Below, one piece after another: positions 1-7,875 of a stretch of 64,000 nt of DNA. The notes beneath the pieces are model-generated. The model was given only the letters and a program-made list of their open reading frames with translations, did no database searches and was not told the DNA's origin. How positions within the stretch are numbered: the first letter of the stretch is position 1; the number at the start of each line of letters is the position of its first letter. Source of the stretch: CBDFLD01 sp965249005 (GTDB lineage Bacteria; Acidobacteriota; UBA6911); assembly GCA_965249005.1 (NCBI GenBank), contig CBDFLD010000022.1:496001-560000 (forward strand). The letters run 5' to 3'. The translations under genes were made by a program, and so were the position numbers.

Positions 1-188
1 CCAGCGAGGTGGTTGACTTCATCTTCAAGGCTGTCCTGGACGGCTCGCAATCCCAGCGGTATCAACGCTTGGATGAGCTCGATACGTGCATCAAGTTCGT
101 TGAGCTGATCATTGGTTGCGAGAAATCGTGTCTCGCCTGACGATCGTTTTTGCTTCGACGTATTGCCGTTTGGTAGAATCTTCTTCAT
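1..188 (-). CDS. IS256-type (Mutator) transposase, N-terminal part, runs off the window
   Basis: This is an open frame read leftward from an ATG at 188 and cut by the window edge after about 62 codons. The translation contains IQALIPLGLRAVQDSLEDEV followed by NHLAG. That matches the conserved N-terminus of IS256/Mutator transposases, where an ...LIPLGL.AV...L..EV..LAG block precedes the catalytic DDE domain. An AAGGAG ribosome site lies a few bases upstream of the ATG. The catalytic domain is outside the window, so activity cannot be judged. The element's end must lie between this gene and the truncated DUF3604 gene that starts near 291. The family call rests on this N-terminal motif only. 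Confidence 0.7.
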   Translation of the reverse strand, partial: MKKILPNGNTSKQKRSSGETRFLATNDQLNELDARIELIQALIPLGLRAVQDSLEDEVNHLA

Positions 189-290
189 AGTGGCTCCTTG
201 AGAATTGGTTGACTTCGTTTTCGGACAAAAACAAAAATCTACCACTCTTGGAGCCGCTTTCCTTTCATTGAATTTCAACTAACAATAGCA
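1..290 (-). mobile_element. End of an IS256-like insertion sequence
   Basis: The stretch holds the transposase 5' end, its ribosome site and about 100 bp of AT-rich leader. It then abuts coding sequence for a beta-propeller/DUF3604 protein whose first part is missing. The exact terminal inverted repeat and target duplication cannot be placed because the other end is outside the window. The right boundary (about 254-299) is an estimate from where homology to the paralogue at 40899-43940 begins. Confidence 0.55.
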
Positions 291-2489
291 CTCACTCGAT
301 CGCGCCCGTGGATCGCCTGGTCCGAGCAAGTCGACGGCAACTTCGACGTCTACGCCCGGGCCCTCGATGAGAAGGAGAACCGCTGGCTTTCCCCCGCCCG
401 ACTCAGCTCGCATCCCTTTCCCGATGTCGATCATCACTTCGTTTCCGATTCCATGGGCGACCTGTGGATCGTGTGGCAAGGCTTCCACGGGGACAACTCT
501 GACATCTTCCTGCGTCACTATGACGGGGAGTTCTGGTCGGGCGAAGTACAGATCACCGACCATCCCGCAAATGATTGGGAACCCCGTGTGGCCGTCGACG
601 CCGACGGCAAGGCCCACGTCGTCTGGGATAGCTATCGGAACGGCAACTACGATGTCTATCTGCGAACCTATGACAACGGCACACTCGGACCGGAGGTCGC
701 CGTTGCCAACACACCGTTGCTCGAGGCGCACGCCTCCGTGGCAGTCGATCTGCAGGGAGGTGTATGGGTCGCCTGGAACGAGGCAGGAGTCAACTGGGGA
801 AAAGACACGGGGGCCACGGAGAATCGTGCCTGGCGCGGCGGTGGATGGGAGAAGTGGGTCAAAACCAGCGCCGGTCCCGGCACGCGTCTCAACGACACTC
901 GCAAGCTCAATGTGACTATCTTCGAAGGCACCGAGAGAAAGTCTCCCGCCGTCGATATTCGGGACGCTTTGGCTCGGGCTGGAATCGACAACCACGATTA
1001 CCCTCAGCTCGCCGTGGATCCGGCTTCAGGAAGGCTGGCGTTGACATTTCACCGTTGGGATATTATCGGCGACTGGTCCCGGGGATTGGGCGCCCGTCCC
1101 ACGGTCGAGTGGCAGCAGGCGGCTGTTTTCTACGAAGGGGACCACTGGTCGGAAGTATGGACTCTCCCGGTTAGCCGAGGAAGAATCTCCACCCGTTCCG
1201 CCGCCGCGTTTGCACCGGATGGAGAGTTCTGGGTCGTCTGGCCGACCGACGAGCGCTCGTACCGAAGTCCTTACCAGCCCGTTATCGACAACGTTTACTG
1301 CGGGCGGATTCCCGCCATGACGGGTTCGGGCAATCCGGAATTGGTTGCCTGGCGTGAGCCTGCGGCCGTCGAAACTCCTGAGGGGCACGCGGATGTAGCA
1401 GCCATTCGCTCCTATCGGACCTTTATCGACGGAAGCGAGACCCGAATTCTTCGGGCCGATTTACACCGTCATACAGAGTTCTCATTGGACAATGGCGGGT
1501 ACAGGGACGGCTCCCTGTTCGATTTCTACCGCTACGTGCTCGACGCGGCAGCGATGGACTTTGGCGGCGTCACCGATCACAACTCCGGCGGCGACTACGA
1601 ATACTGGTGGTGGCTGATCGAAAAGAGCAACGACCTTTATTACGTCCCACCTGCATTCACGACCCTGTATGGCTACGAGCGCAGCGTCCAATGGCCCGGG
1701 GGGCACCGCAATATTTTTCATACCCGTCGTGGGATCCCACTGGTGTCGTTTTTCACCAAACCGACTTTCAACGGACCCCGCCCCGGGGTTGTCGGCAACC
1801 CGCGACAGCTGGTCGAAAACGATACCAAGCTCCTTTTCGAATCCCTCCGACAAACCGGCGGCATCTCGATCCCGCATACCACGGGATCCATTGGAGGGAC
1901 CGACTGGAGCGACAATGACCCCGAAGTCGAGCCCGTGGTCGAGATCTATCAGGGGGCCCGGGTCTCGTACGAGACACCCGGGGCACCGCGCGCCCCCCGA
2001 TCCCCGGAGGATTTCGACGACTTCCGCGAACCGGGGTTTGTCTGGCACGCCTATCGGAAAGGATACCGGCTCGGAACGATTGCCAGCTCCGATCACTGGT
2101 CGACCCATATCTCCTACGCCATGGTCTTCACCGAAGAGCCAACCAGGGAAGCCATCATCGAGGCGATCAAGAAACGGCACACCTACGGAGCCACTGACAA
2201 CATCATTCTCGACTACCGAGCGGGGAACCACTTCATGGGCGAGGAGTTCACCACCTCCCAGATTCCCGCGCTGAACATTCGGATCATCGGAACCAGTAAG
2301 GTGAGTCAAATCGACATCATCAAGGACGAAAAAGTCGTCTATTCCGCCAACCCCAACCGGAAGTCGACCGCCCTGCGGTATCGCGACCAGGACGTCAAAC
2401 CCGGCGTCCATTACTACTACGTCCGCGCCATTCAGGACGATGCGGAGATGGCCTGGGGAAGTCCGATCTGGATCCACTACGCCCCGTAG
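291..2489 (+). pseudogene. 5'-truncated beta-propeller + DUF3604 (PHP-like) protein
   Basis: The frame is open from about 291 and homologous to the C-terminal two thirds of the protein at 40899-43940, starting mid-propeller at RPWIAW. About 270 N-terminal residues, including any signal peptide, are missing. The first internal ATG is at 453 and gives 678 aa. Propeller-like repeats (WIVWQG, HVVWDS, WVAWNE) are followed by a DUF3604 module. Its metal-site motifs are DLHRHTEFS, GVTDHN, SIPHTTG and ASSDHWSTH, and it ends in a small beta domain (IDIIKDEKVVYS). DUF3604 belongs to the PHP-type metal-hydrolase group with unknown substrate. Loss of the 5' end next to an IS256 end indicates disruption. 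Translation from 453 would give a cytoplasmic fragment, so I treat it as broken. Confidence 0.75.
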
Positions 2490-2579
2490 AAGCTGGGCAC
2501 TGAGTCGCTTCGAGATCCATCCGACGGCGGATGACGAGACCCTCGTCGGCGACGACACGGCTATCTGGGTCAACTTTAG

Positions 2580-2613
2580 TAGCTTTCAGCTGTCAGCTTA
2601 GAGCTATCAGCTA
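2580..2613. repeat. AGCTGTCAGCTT-type imperfect palindromic repeat
   Basis: The run contains AGCTTTCAGCTGTCAGCTT followed by GAGCTATCAGCTAACT. Variants of this word recur at 4147-4174, 15488-15511 and 17648-17658, always in gaps between genes. It is seen directly; the function is unknown. Confidence 0.5.
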
Positions 2614-2704
2614 ACTGCCGTTTTCTTCCCGGTTTAAGCCGAGGCGTATGTTTAACACTAGTTATGATTACGAAAACTGTACGAGCGGCGCGAGTAGCTC
2701 TTAA

Positions 2705-4037
2705 CAGGATGCTGAAAAACTCCAACTAAATCGGTTTTCGTGCATCTTCAATATGAACCCTCTTATTGATGATTCCTTCGAGGAGAAACCGATGCGCGGA
2801 CCGGACGAAAAGCAAGACGGGATGTTCAGCTACATCTCGGCCGAGAAACGAGTGCCGAACGAACACCCGCTGAGATCCATTCGAACCATGGTCGATGTCA
2901 TTCTGCAAGAACTGTCGCCTCGATTCGAGGTTCTTTACGCAAAAGTCGGCCGTCCTTCGGTGGCTCCGGAGAAGTTGCTCCGAGCCTTGTTGCTTCAGGT
3001 CTTGTACTCGGTCCGGAGCGAACGGATGCTCATGGAGCAGTTGGACTACAATCTTCTGTACCGTTGGTTCGTTGGTTTGAGCATGGATGATCCGATCTGG
3101 GACGCGACCGTCTTCAGCAAGAATCGGGACCGACTTCTGGAGGGAGACATCGCCAGGGCCTTCTTTGAACGCGTCCTTTGCCACGCCCGTGCTCAGAGCA
3201 TCCTGTCGGACGAGCATTTTACAGTGGATGGGACCCTGGTAGAGGCATGGGCAGGACAGAAGAGCTTCAAGAAGAAAGGTAGCCGCCCCAGCAAGCCGAC
3301 GGATGGTTCTGGAAATCCAACGGTGGATTTCAAGGGTGAGAAGAGATCGAATGATACGCATCAGTCGACGACGGATCCAGATGCCCGTCTGTACAAAAAG
3401 GCCAAAGGCCAGCAGTCGAAGTTGTGCTACCTGGGCCATGTCACGATGGAAAACCGAAACGGTCTTGCGGTGAATGTGCGGGTCACGCGGGCAACGGGAA
3501 CAGCAGAACGGGAAGCTGCGCTGGATATGCTTGACGATCTGCCCGGCAGAAATCAAATTACCGTAGGTGCAGACAAGGCCTACGACACGAAAGCATTTAT
3601 CAGAGAGAGTCGACGTCGCAAGGTGACTCCACACGTGGCGCAGAATAACAAAAACCGTAGGAGCGCCATTGACGAGAGAACGACCCGCCATCCGGGCTAC
3701 GCCGTCAGTCAGAGAAAACGCAAGCGGGTTGAGGAGATCTTTGGTTGGCTGAAAACTGTGGGTATGTTGCGTAAGACAAGACATCGTGGTGTGGACCGTG
3801 TCGGCTGGATGTTCACTTTCGGAGTGGCTGCCTACAACCTTGTCCGGATGAGAAACCTGATGGAGGCAAAGCCGTGATTGGAGCAGGGTGGACTTCGTCC
3901 GAGCATTTGATGAGCGGCCTAACGCATGCGCCGTGCCAATCCAGACCCTCATATCCCCTGCCAAAATAGAGTCAATCGATGCCGAAGTTCATGTTCGGAA
4001 ACAATCTCGGCACAAAACCGGATTTTTCATCAGCCTG
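2705..4037 (+). mobile_element. Complete IS5/IS1182-like insertion sequence, 1333 bp, with TTAA target duplication
   Basis: The left end reads CAGGATGCTGAAAAACT and the right end, on the other strand, CAGGCTGATGAAAAATC, an imperfect inverted repeat of about 17 bp. Both ends are flanked by TTAA (2701-2704 and 4038-4041), as expected for a palindromic 4-bp target duplication. The single internal gene encodes a DDE transposase. It inserted into the gap between the convergent DUF3604 genes, breaking neither. Intact ends, an intact duplication and an unbroken transposase suggest a recent insertion. Confidence 0.85.
2792..3877 (+). CDS. IS5/IS1182-like DDE transposase
   Basis: This transposase mobilises the surrounding 1.3-kb element. 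It has an N-terminal DUF772-type region (ERMLMEQLDYNLLYRWFVGL) and a DDE core. The core shows FTVDGTLVEAWA (first Asp), VGADKAYDT (second Asp) and RVEEIFGWLKTVG (catalytic Glu in the Y/R...E signature). The motif block KRSNDTHQSTTDPDARLYKK is typical of this IS5-related group. The frame is open from an ATG at 2753. I chose the ATG at 2792 because GAGGAG stands seven bases before it and homologues begin near this point. The gene shows no frameshift, so it is probably active. Confidence 0.85.
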   Translation: MRGPDEKQDGMFSYISAEKRVPNEHPLRSIRTMVDVILQELSPRFEVLYAKVGRPSVAPEKLLRALLLQVLYSVRSERMLMEQLDYNLLYRWFVGLSMDDPIWDATVFSKNRDRLLEGDIARAFFERVLCHARAQSILSDEHFTVDGTLVEAWAGQKSFKKKGSRPSKPTDGSGNPTVDFKGEKRSNDTHQSTTDPDARLYKKAKGQQSKLCYLGHVTMENRNGLAVNVRVTRATGTAEREAALDMLDDLPGRNQITVGADKAYDTKAFIRESRRRKVTPHVAQNNKNRRSAIDERTTRHPGYAVSQRKRKRVEEIFGWLKTVGMLRKTRHRGVDRVGWMFTFGVAAYNLVRMRNLMEAKP

Positions 4038-4121
4038 TTAAGTAACTGCTCGCGGATCTGCTGCTATGCGTGTAATCGTCAAAAACCGCGTTTTTTTACG
4101 GTGCGCTGCGCAGTTACGTTC

Positions 4122-4146
4122 CTGACTGGCGCGTTGCGCCAGTCAG
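4122..4146. terminator. 11-bp perfect hairpin between convergent genes
   Basis: CTGACTGGCGC, loop GTT, GCGCCAGTCAG. It lies 43 bp past the stop of the minus-strand DUF3604 gene, after the IS element. There is no clear T-run, so it may be a bidirectional terminator or a REP-like palindrome. A GCTGAAAGCT repeat pair follows directly at 4147-4174. Confidence 0.5.
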
Positions 4147-4188
4147 CGCTGAAAGCTGATCGCTGAAAGCTCTATGCTGCCGTGCGCC

Positions 4189-6735
4189 TCAGCGCTCGGC
4201 ACCGACCCACACTGGACTCGTCCATATCGTCTCGCCGTCGACCTGCACGATCCGTAGGTAAAAGTAATCGTTCTGCTCCGGGGCTTCGTGGGGTCGATAG
4301 TCAAACGATACGTCCCAGTCTCCCTTTGCCTTGGCGAGCCGTGCAAAGACGGTTCTTTCCGGGGTGAGGTTGAATTTCGCCCGTGTACCCACTTCGGCCA
4401 GCGTGAATCGAATCTGCTCGAGCGGAGTCTGAGAAGGCGGCTCAATCGGGAGTCGCAATCCGGGCGAGCGTCCCATCGGTTGATCTCTCGGGCGCTCTTC
4501 CGTGATCGCAACCGTGACTTCGGTATCTGCGCTCGCGCGGTCCAGCGTGAGCAAAACGCCGTCAAGATCGCCCCGTGTCTTGCACGAGAACCATATTTTG
4601 CGCTCTCCGTCCTGGTGAAATTGATCGGTAAAGATATCGGAGCCGAGGGGTACCATAGACCGGATCTTGCCTCGCTCGACGGAAATCCATCCGCGCCAAT
4701 TCACCGCGGGGAGCGGACGATTTCTTTCCTCGCCGGGCGGATCAGTGGGGGAATGAAACATGATCTGGAGCGCTTCGGGGTTTTTCTCGTCCGGCGACAG
4801 ATACTCCTGGCTGTAACGGACCTTGCCGTTCCCGATCACGTCAATCCGATCGATGGCGGCCGTTCCCAGGACCCGAAGACTGAAGGTCGGGATCGTTCCG
4901 AGCGGAACGGATTGTCCCACGGGGCGACCGTCGACCGAAACCTTCACCACGGGACGCTTCCCGCTCGTGGCATATGTCGCACGATTCCGCAAACCTTCCC
5001 AGATCGAGTCTCTGTCGAGTCCGCCGGCATAGACCGCCGCGAGTCCTCCTCTGACGGAAACAGAAGCCGGGGCATTGCCGGGATGCCCGGTATGGTCGTC
5101 GCTCGCGGCAATGAGCCCGACTCGATAGCCGCGATCCAGAAATCGTTGACCGAAAAATTCGAAGCTGCCGTGCATCGAATATATTTCGACCAGCCGCTCG
5201 AGCTCGCCGTCGCTCACGTTCCAGTTGCCGGGGTTGTGCGCGTGAGGAATGACGAGAATGTTCTCCGCCTGGTTGATCTCCCTGAGTTTTTCATAGAATG
5301 GGCCCTTGTCGATCGCCTCCCGGTAGGTCGCGTAGCGCCCGGGATCGTTCCGGAAGAATACATTGTGATGCCCGGCGCTGGACCATTCCACCGTCCATTC
5401 ATAGGCCATGAAAGCGACGAACGACCCGGACCGATTCGCTGCCTCGGTCTCGCGACGAATCTCATCCCAGCCTGGCGGGGTCAGGGTCACATCATGTCCC
5501 GTCAACGAGCCAAAATCCAGGAAGGCCACGTCACGCGCATATTCGTAATAACGCGCCACGGTACCGGTCCCGTCTTCCAACCCCGAGTGCCCGTGGAGCT
5601 CGCCCCAGAAGATCCTCTGCTGCGGGTTGGCCTCGACGAGGACGGGGTTGCTCAGCGTCTTCAGCTCACCGTCAGGGCTGGCCACCTCGAAACGATGGCC
5701 GCCTTGCTGATCCAAGCGGATATTACCCAGTTCTCCTTCCGATCGCCCGGCAGCGATACGGATCGACCCGACAACCTCGTCCTCCAGCCGTACCGTGAAC
5801 TCCCCTCCCGGGTAGCTTGCCGGACTGAAGTAACGATCTTCCACGGCAATCCGAAGCCGGAAGGATTCACCGGTCTCAACCACCGAGGGAACGATCGCGC
5901 GGAGGTTCTTTGGCTCACTACCCCGTATACGAGTCGACACGAAGTCTGCCAAGACGAAGGTGCCCGAGCCGGTGGGGTCCATCTGGAGCGCGAAACGGAA
6001 ATCGTCGGCATCACGGGGAGGCATTCGAAGACCCCGGCTCCCTCCCGAGCGGTCGCCTAACGTGACGCGGACCTTATCCCCCTCCTTCAGCGATCCCTCG
6101 ACAACGCCTAGCGCCGGGGCAGGCTCAGTGCTAAAGAGACTGTTGAACAGACCCTGCCACAACACGCGAGTCGCTTCCGTCTTTGCGTCGCTTGTCACCT
6201 CGAACGAAACAAATGCGTCGGCGGTCGGATCGGTATTCTGAAGACGTTGGAGCGTATTGGCCGAATAGCGCTGTCCGGCTCGAAGCATTCCACCGGCACC
6301 GATCTCGACCTCACCCACGGTGTACTCGAGAACAACGGTGGTGAATTCGTTGGCAACCAGTTCGTTACTGTCGACGCGGACCAGACTGCCCACTTCATCC
6401 CCATGATCCTCGGCGAATGAAGGAACCGCGACAACCTGTTCCATCAGGGCGGGCGCGTCTTCGGTAAAGCCGCGATCCATGCGCAGCTTCTCGAATTCGA
6501 TGACCACAATCGTCGGGATCCGGAGCCGGCCGCGAACCGACAGGTCGTCCCACCACTCCTCCATCGTCTCGAGACGGGTTTGAAAATTGTCAGCCGAGGT
6601 CGGAGGGGTTGTTATCTCGGCACGAAGTTGGCGTACTCGCTGCTGGAGGCTGTCCGGCTCTGTGCAACCAAAAGCGAGCAGGACAACCCCGGTAATCCCG
6701 AACACAAATACGCGATGGAGAGTTCTTAGCGGCAT
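4189..6735 (-). CDS. Exported DUF3604 (PHP-like) lipoprotein
   Basis: A predicted lipoprotein with an N-terminal hydrophobic stretch ending in VLLAFGC. I chose the ATG at 6735 because it places the signal peptide at the N-terminus; the frame is open to 6840. A beta-rich N-terminal region of about 350 residues precedes the DUF3604 module. That module has metal-binding-like motifs GELHGHSGLEDG, LTGHDVTL, VIPHAHNPGNW and IAASDDHTGHPG, then C-terminal beta-sandwich modules (YFYLRIVQVDGETIWTSPVW). DUF3604 proteins resemble PHP metal-dependent hydrolases, with unknown substrate. It is the last gene of a minus-strand set (exported protein, receptor, secreted kinase), with a gap of about 150 bp to the kinase gene. 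It is probably envelope-located. Confidence 0.8.
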   Translation of the reverse strand: MPLRTLHRVFVFGITGVVLLAFGCTEPDSLQQRVRQLRAEITTPPTSADNFQTRLETMEEWWDDLSVRGRLRIPTIVVIEFEKLRMDRGFTEDAPALMEQVVAVPSFAEDHGDEVGSLVRVDSNELVANEFTTVVLEYTVGEVEIGAGGMLRAGQRYSANTLQRLQNTDPTADAFVSFEVTSDAKTEATRVLWQGLFNSLFSTEPAPALGVVEGSLKEGDKVRVTLGDRSGGSRGLRMPPRDADDFRFALQMDPTGSGTFVLADFVSTRIRGSEPKNLRAIVPSVVETGESFRLRIAVEDRYFSPASYPGGEFTVRLEDEVVGSIRIAAGRSEGELGNIRLDQQGGHRFEVASPDGELKTLSNPVLVEANPQQRIFWGELHGHSGLEDGTGTVARYYEYARDVAFLDFGSLTGHDVTLTPPGWDEIRRETEAANRSGSFVAFMAYEWTVEWSSAGHHNVFFRNDPGRYATYREAIDKGPFYEKLREINQAENILVIPHAHNPGNWNVSDGELERLVEIYSMHGSFEFFGQRFLDRGYRVGLIAASDDHTGHPGNAPASVSVRGGLAAVYAGGLDRDSIWEGLRNRATYATSGKRPVVKVSVDGRPVGQSVPLGTIPTFSLRVLGTAAIDRIDVIGNGKVRYSQEYLSPDEKNPEALQIMFHSPTDPPGEERNRPLPAVNWRGWISVERGKIRSMVPLGSDIFTDQFHQDGERKIWFSCKTRGDLDGVLLTLDRASADTEVTVAITEERPRDQPMGRSPGLRLPIEPPSQTPLEQIRFTLAEVGTRAKFNLTPERTVFARLAKAKGDWDVSFDYRPHEAPEQNDYFYLRIVQVDGETIWTSPVWVGAER

Positions 6736-6839
6736 TGTCGGCCTATACGGTTGGGTGGTCGATGGACTGCGGATCTCTTCACGGGTTTCTTTGGAATCGT
6801 TTCGCTGAATCATAGCGGCACTCGACACGCGTACCGCCA

Positions 6840-6927
6840 TTCAATAATGAGAAACGGAGAATACCTCCGATTCCTCAGCTCTTCAATAATGAGAAACGGA
6901 GAACAACACCTCCGATTCCCCAAGCTC
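6840..6927. repeat. Tandem imperfect duplication (42 and 46 bp) of the end of the kinase-like gene
   Basis: Copy 1 at 6882-6927 encodes the last residues (ESEVLFSVSHY, stop) of the minus-strand kinase-like protein. Copy 2 at 6840-6881 lies directly after the stop and still reads ESEVFSVSHY-stop in translation, with small deletions. Both copies start with TTCAATAATGAGAAACGGAG on the plus strand. Confidence 0.8.
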
Positions 6928-7746
6928 TTCAATCAGGTCCTCGATGGCTTCGATCAGCAGCTCCCGGCGGACAAGAAGAGCCTCGATCTCCGCGGGTTCC
7001 AGATAGGGTTCCAGCTTTTCCCGGACGACAGTGACATCAAGACTTCGCAGTCTATTCCAGCAGCCGGTCTCGCACCTCACCACGAACACAGGCGCCGACA
7101 GCTCCTCGAAAGTCCGGAACGCTCGAGTATGGTCGATCATCCACAGCTTACCGTTGCTGTCGAGCAATATGTTGCCCTCGTGGCGGTCATCGTTATGGAT
7201 CAGATTGTCGAAGATACCCATCATCTGATACTGCCGACGTAGTTGTTCCGGGTCCGGATGTTCGGCTCCCTCTCGCCTTCTCTCTTTCTCCATGTGAGAG
7301 GCTTCGATCCATACCTGCAACGTGCCGAGTTGCTCCTTCCAGGTCCGCTCCACAACAGGGGGGACGTTGTCGAGTCCGATCAGACGACTGAGCTGATAGG
7401 CCGCGACCTCGTAGCGACAGTCGTCTCGAAGGTCGAGTTGGCGCCCCGACGGCAAGGTGACGGTTTTTCGTTCTCTCCGATGACGAAAAACACCGTGCAT
7501 TCTTACCGAGCCTTTTTTCAGCAACACCTTGCGTACGCCCGTCACGCCTTCGGCCAGCTCGTTTGCGGAAACCACGACGGCCGTCCGCAAAAACTCCAAT
7601 ACCTCGGCGTCCGACCGATACGGAACAAGAGATCCATCCGCACCAATCCATTCCCTCTGTTGCCCATAGGCGGAACCGAGGAGGCAAACCACGACTGTAG
7701 TTCGGATGAGAAAGGTCGACAATCTCGGTAGTGTTGAATGGCTCAC
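6883..7746 (-). CDS. Secreted FAM20-like protein kinase-fold protein
   Basis: A 287-aa protein with a signal peptide (hydrophobic residues 13-27, cleavage near AYGQQ). Residues 73-89 (KVLLKKGSVRMHGVFRH) look like the N-lobe nucleotide-binding strands. E113 lies in YEVAAYQLSRLIGLDNVPP, very like the FAM20 helix motif AAFHLDR...RVPP. The catalytic segment FDNLIHNDDRHEGNIL (179-194; D187, N192) and the metal-binding LWMIDHTRAF (D205) follow the FAM20/PI-kinase pattern. Key residues look intact, so phosphotransfer in the periplasm or outside is plausible; the substrate is unknown. It starts with GTG and follows the TonB-receptor gene by about 130 bp on the same strand. A paralogue is at 17872-18750. 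A HipA-like relation is the alternative. Confidence 0.7.
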   Translation of the reverse strand: MSHSTLPRLSTFLIRTTVVVCLLGSAYGQQREWIGADGSLVPYRSDAEVLEFLRTAVVVSANELAEGVTGVRKVLLKKGSVRMHGVFRHRRERKTVTLPSGRQLDLRDDCRYEVAAYQLSRLIGLDNVPPVVERTWKEQLGTLQVWIEASHMEKERRREGAEHPDPEQLRRQYQMMGIFDNLIHNDDRHEGNILLDSNGKLWMIDHTRAFRTFEELSAPVFVVRCETGCWNRLRSLDVTVVREKLEPYLEPAEIEALLVRRELLIEAIEDLIEELGESEVLFSVSHY

Positions 7747-7875
7747 GTTTGGAATCGCACTAGCCTAAAGCGCCGCAGGCGAAAAAGCAACCACCGAAAG
7801 GGCTTGTAGATAGGGGTGCCGAGAGCACGCGGCGGGTCTCTGTGACACCGTCCTGCCAACTATCACGCACGGAGT

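Noticed and set aside
4288..6060. Plus-strand frame of 590 codons
   Set aside because: Antisense shadow of the DUF3604 lipoprotein gene, which has family motifs; high GC third positions create long false frames here.
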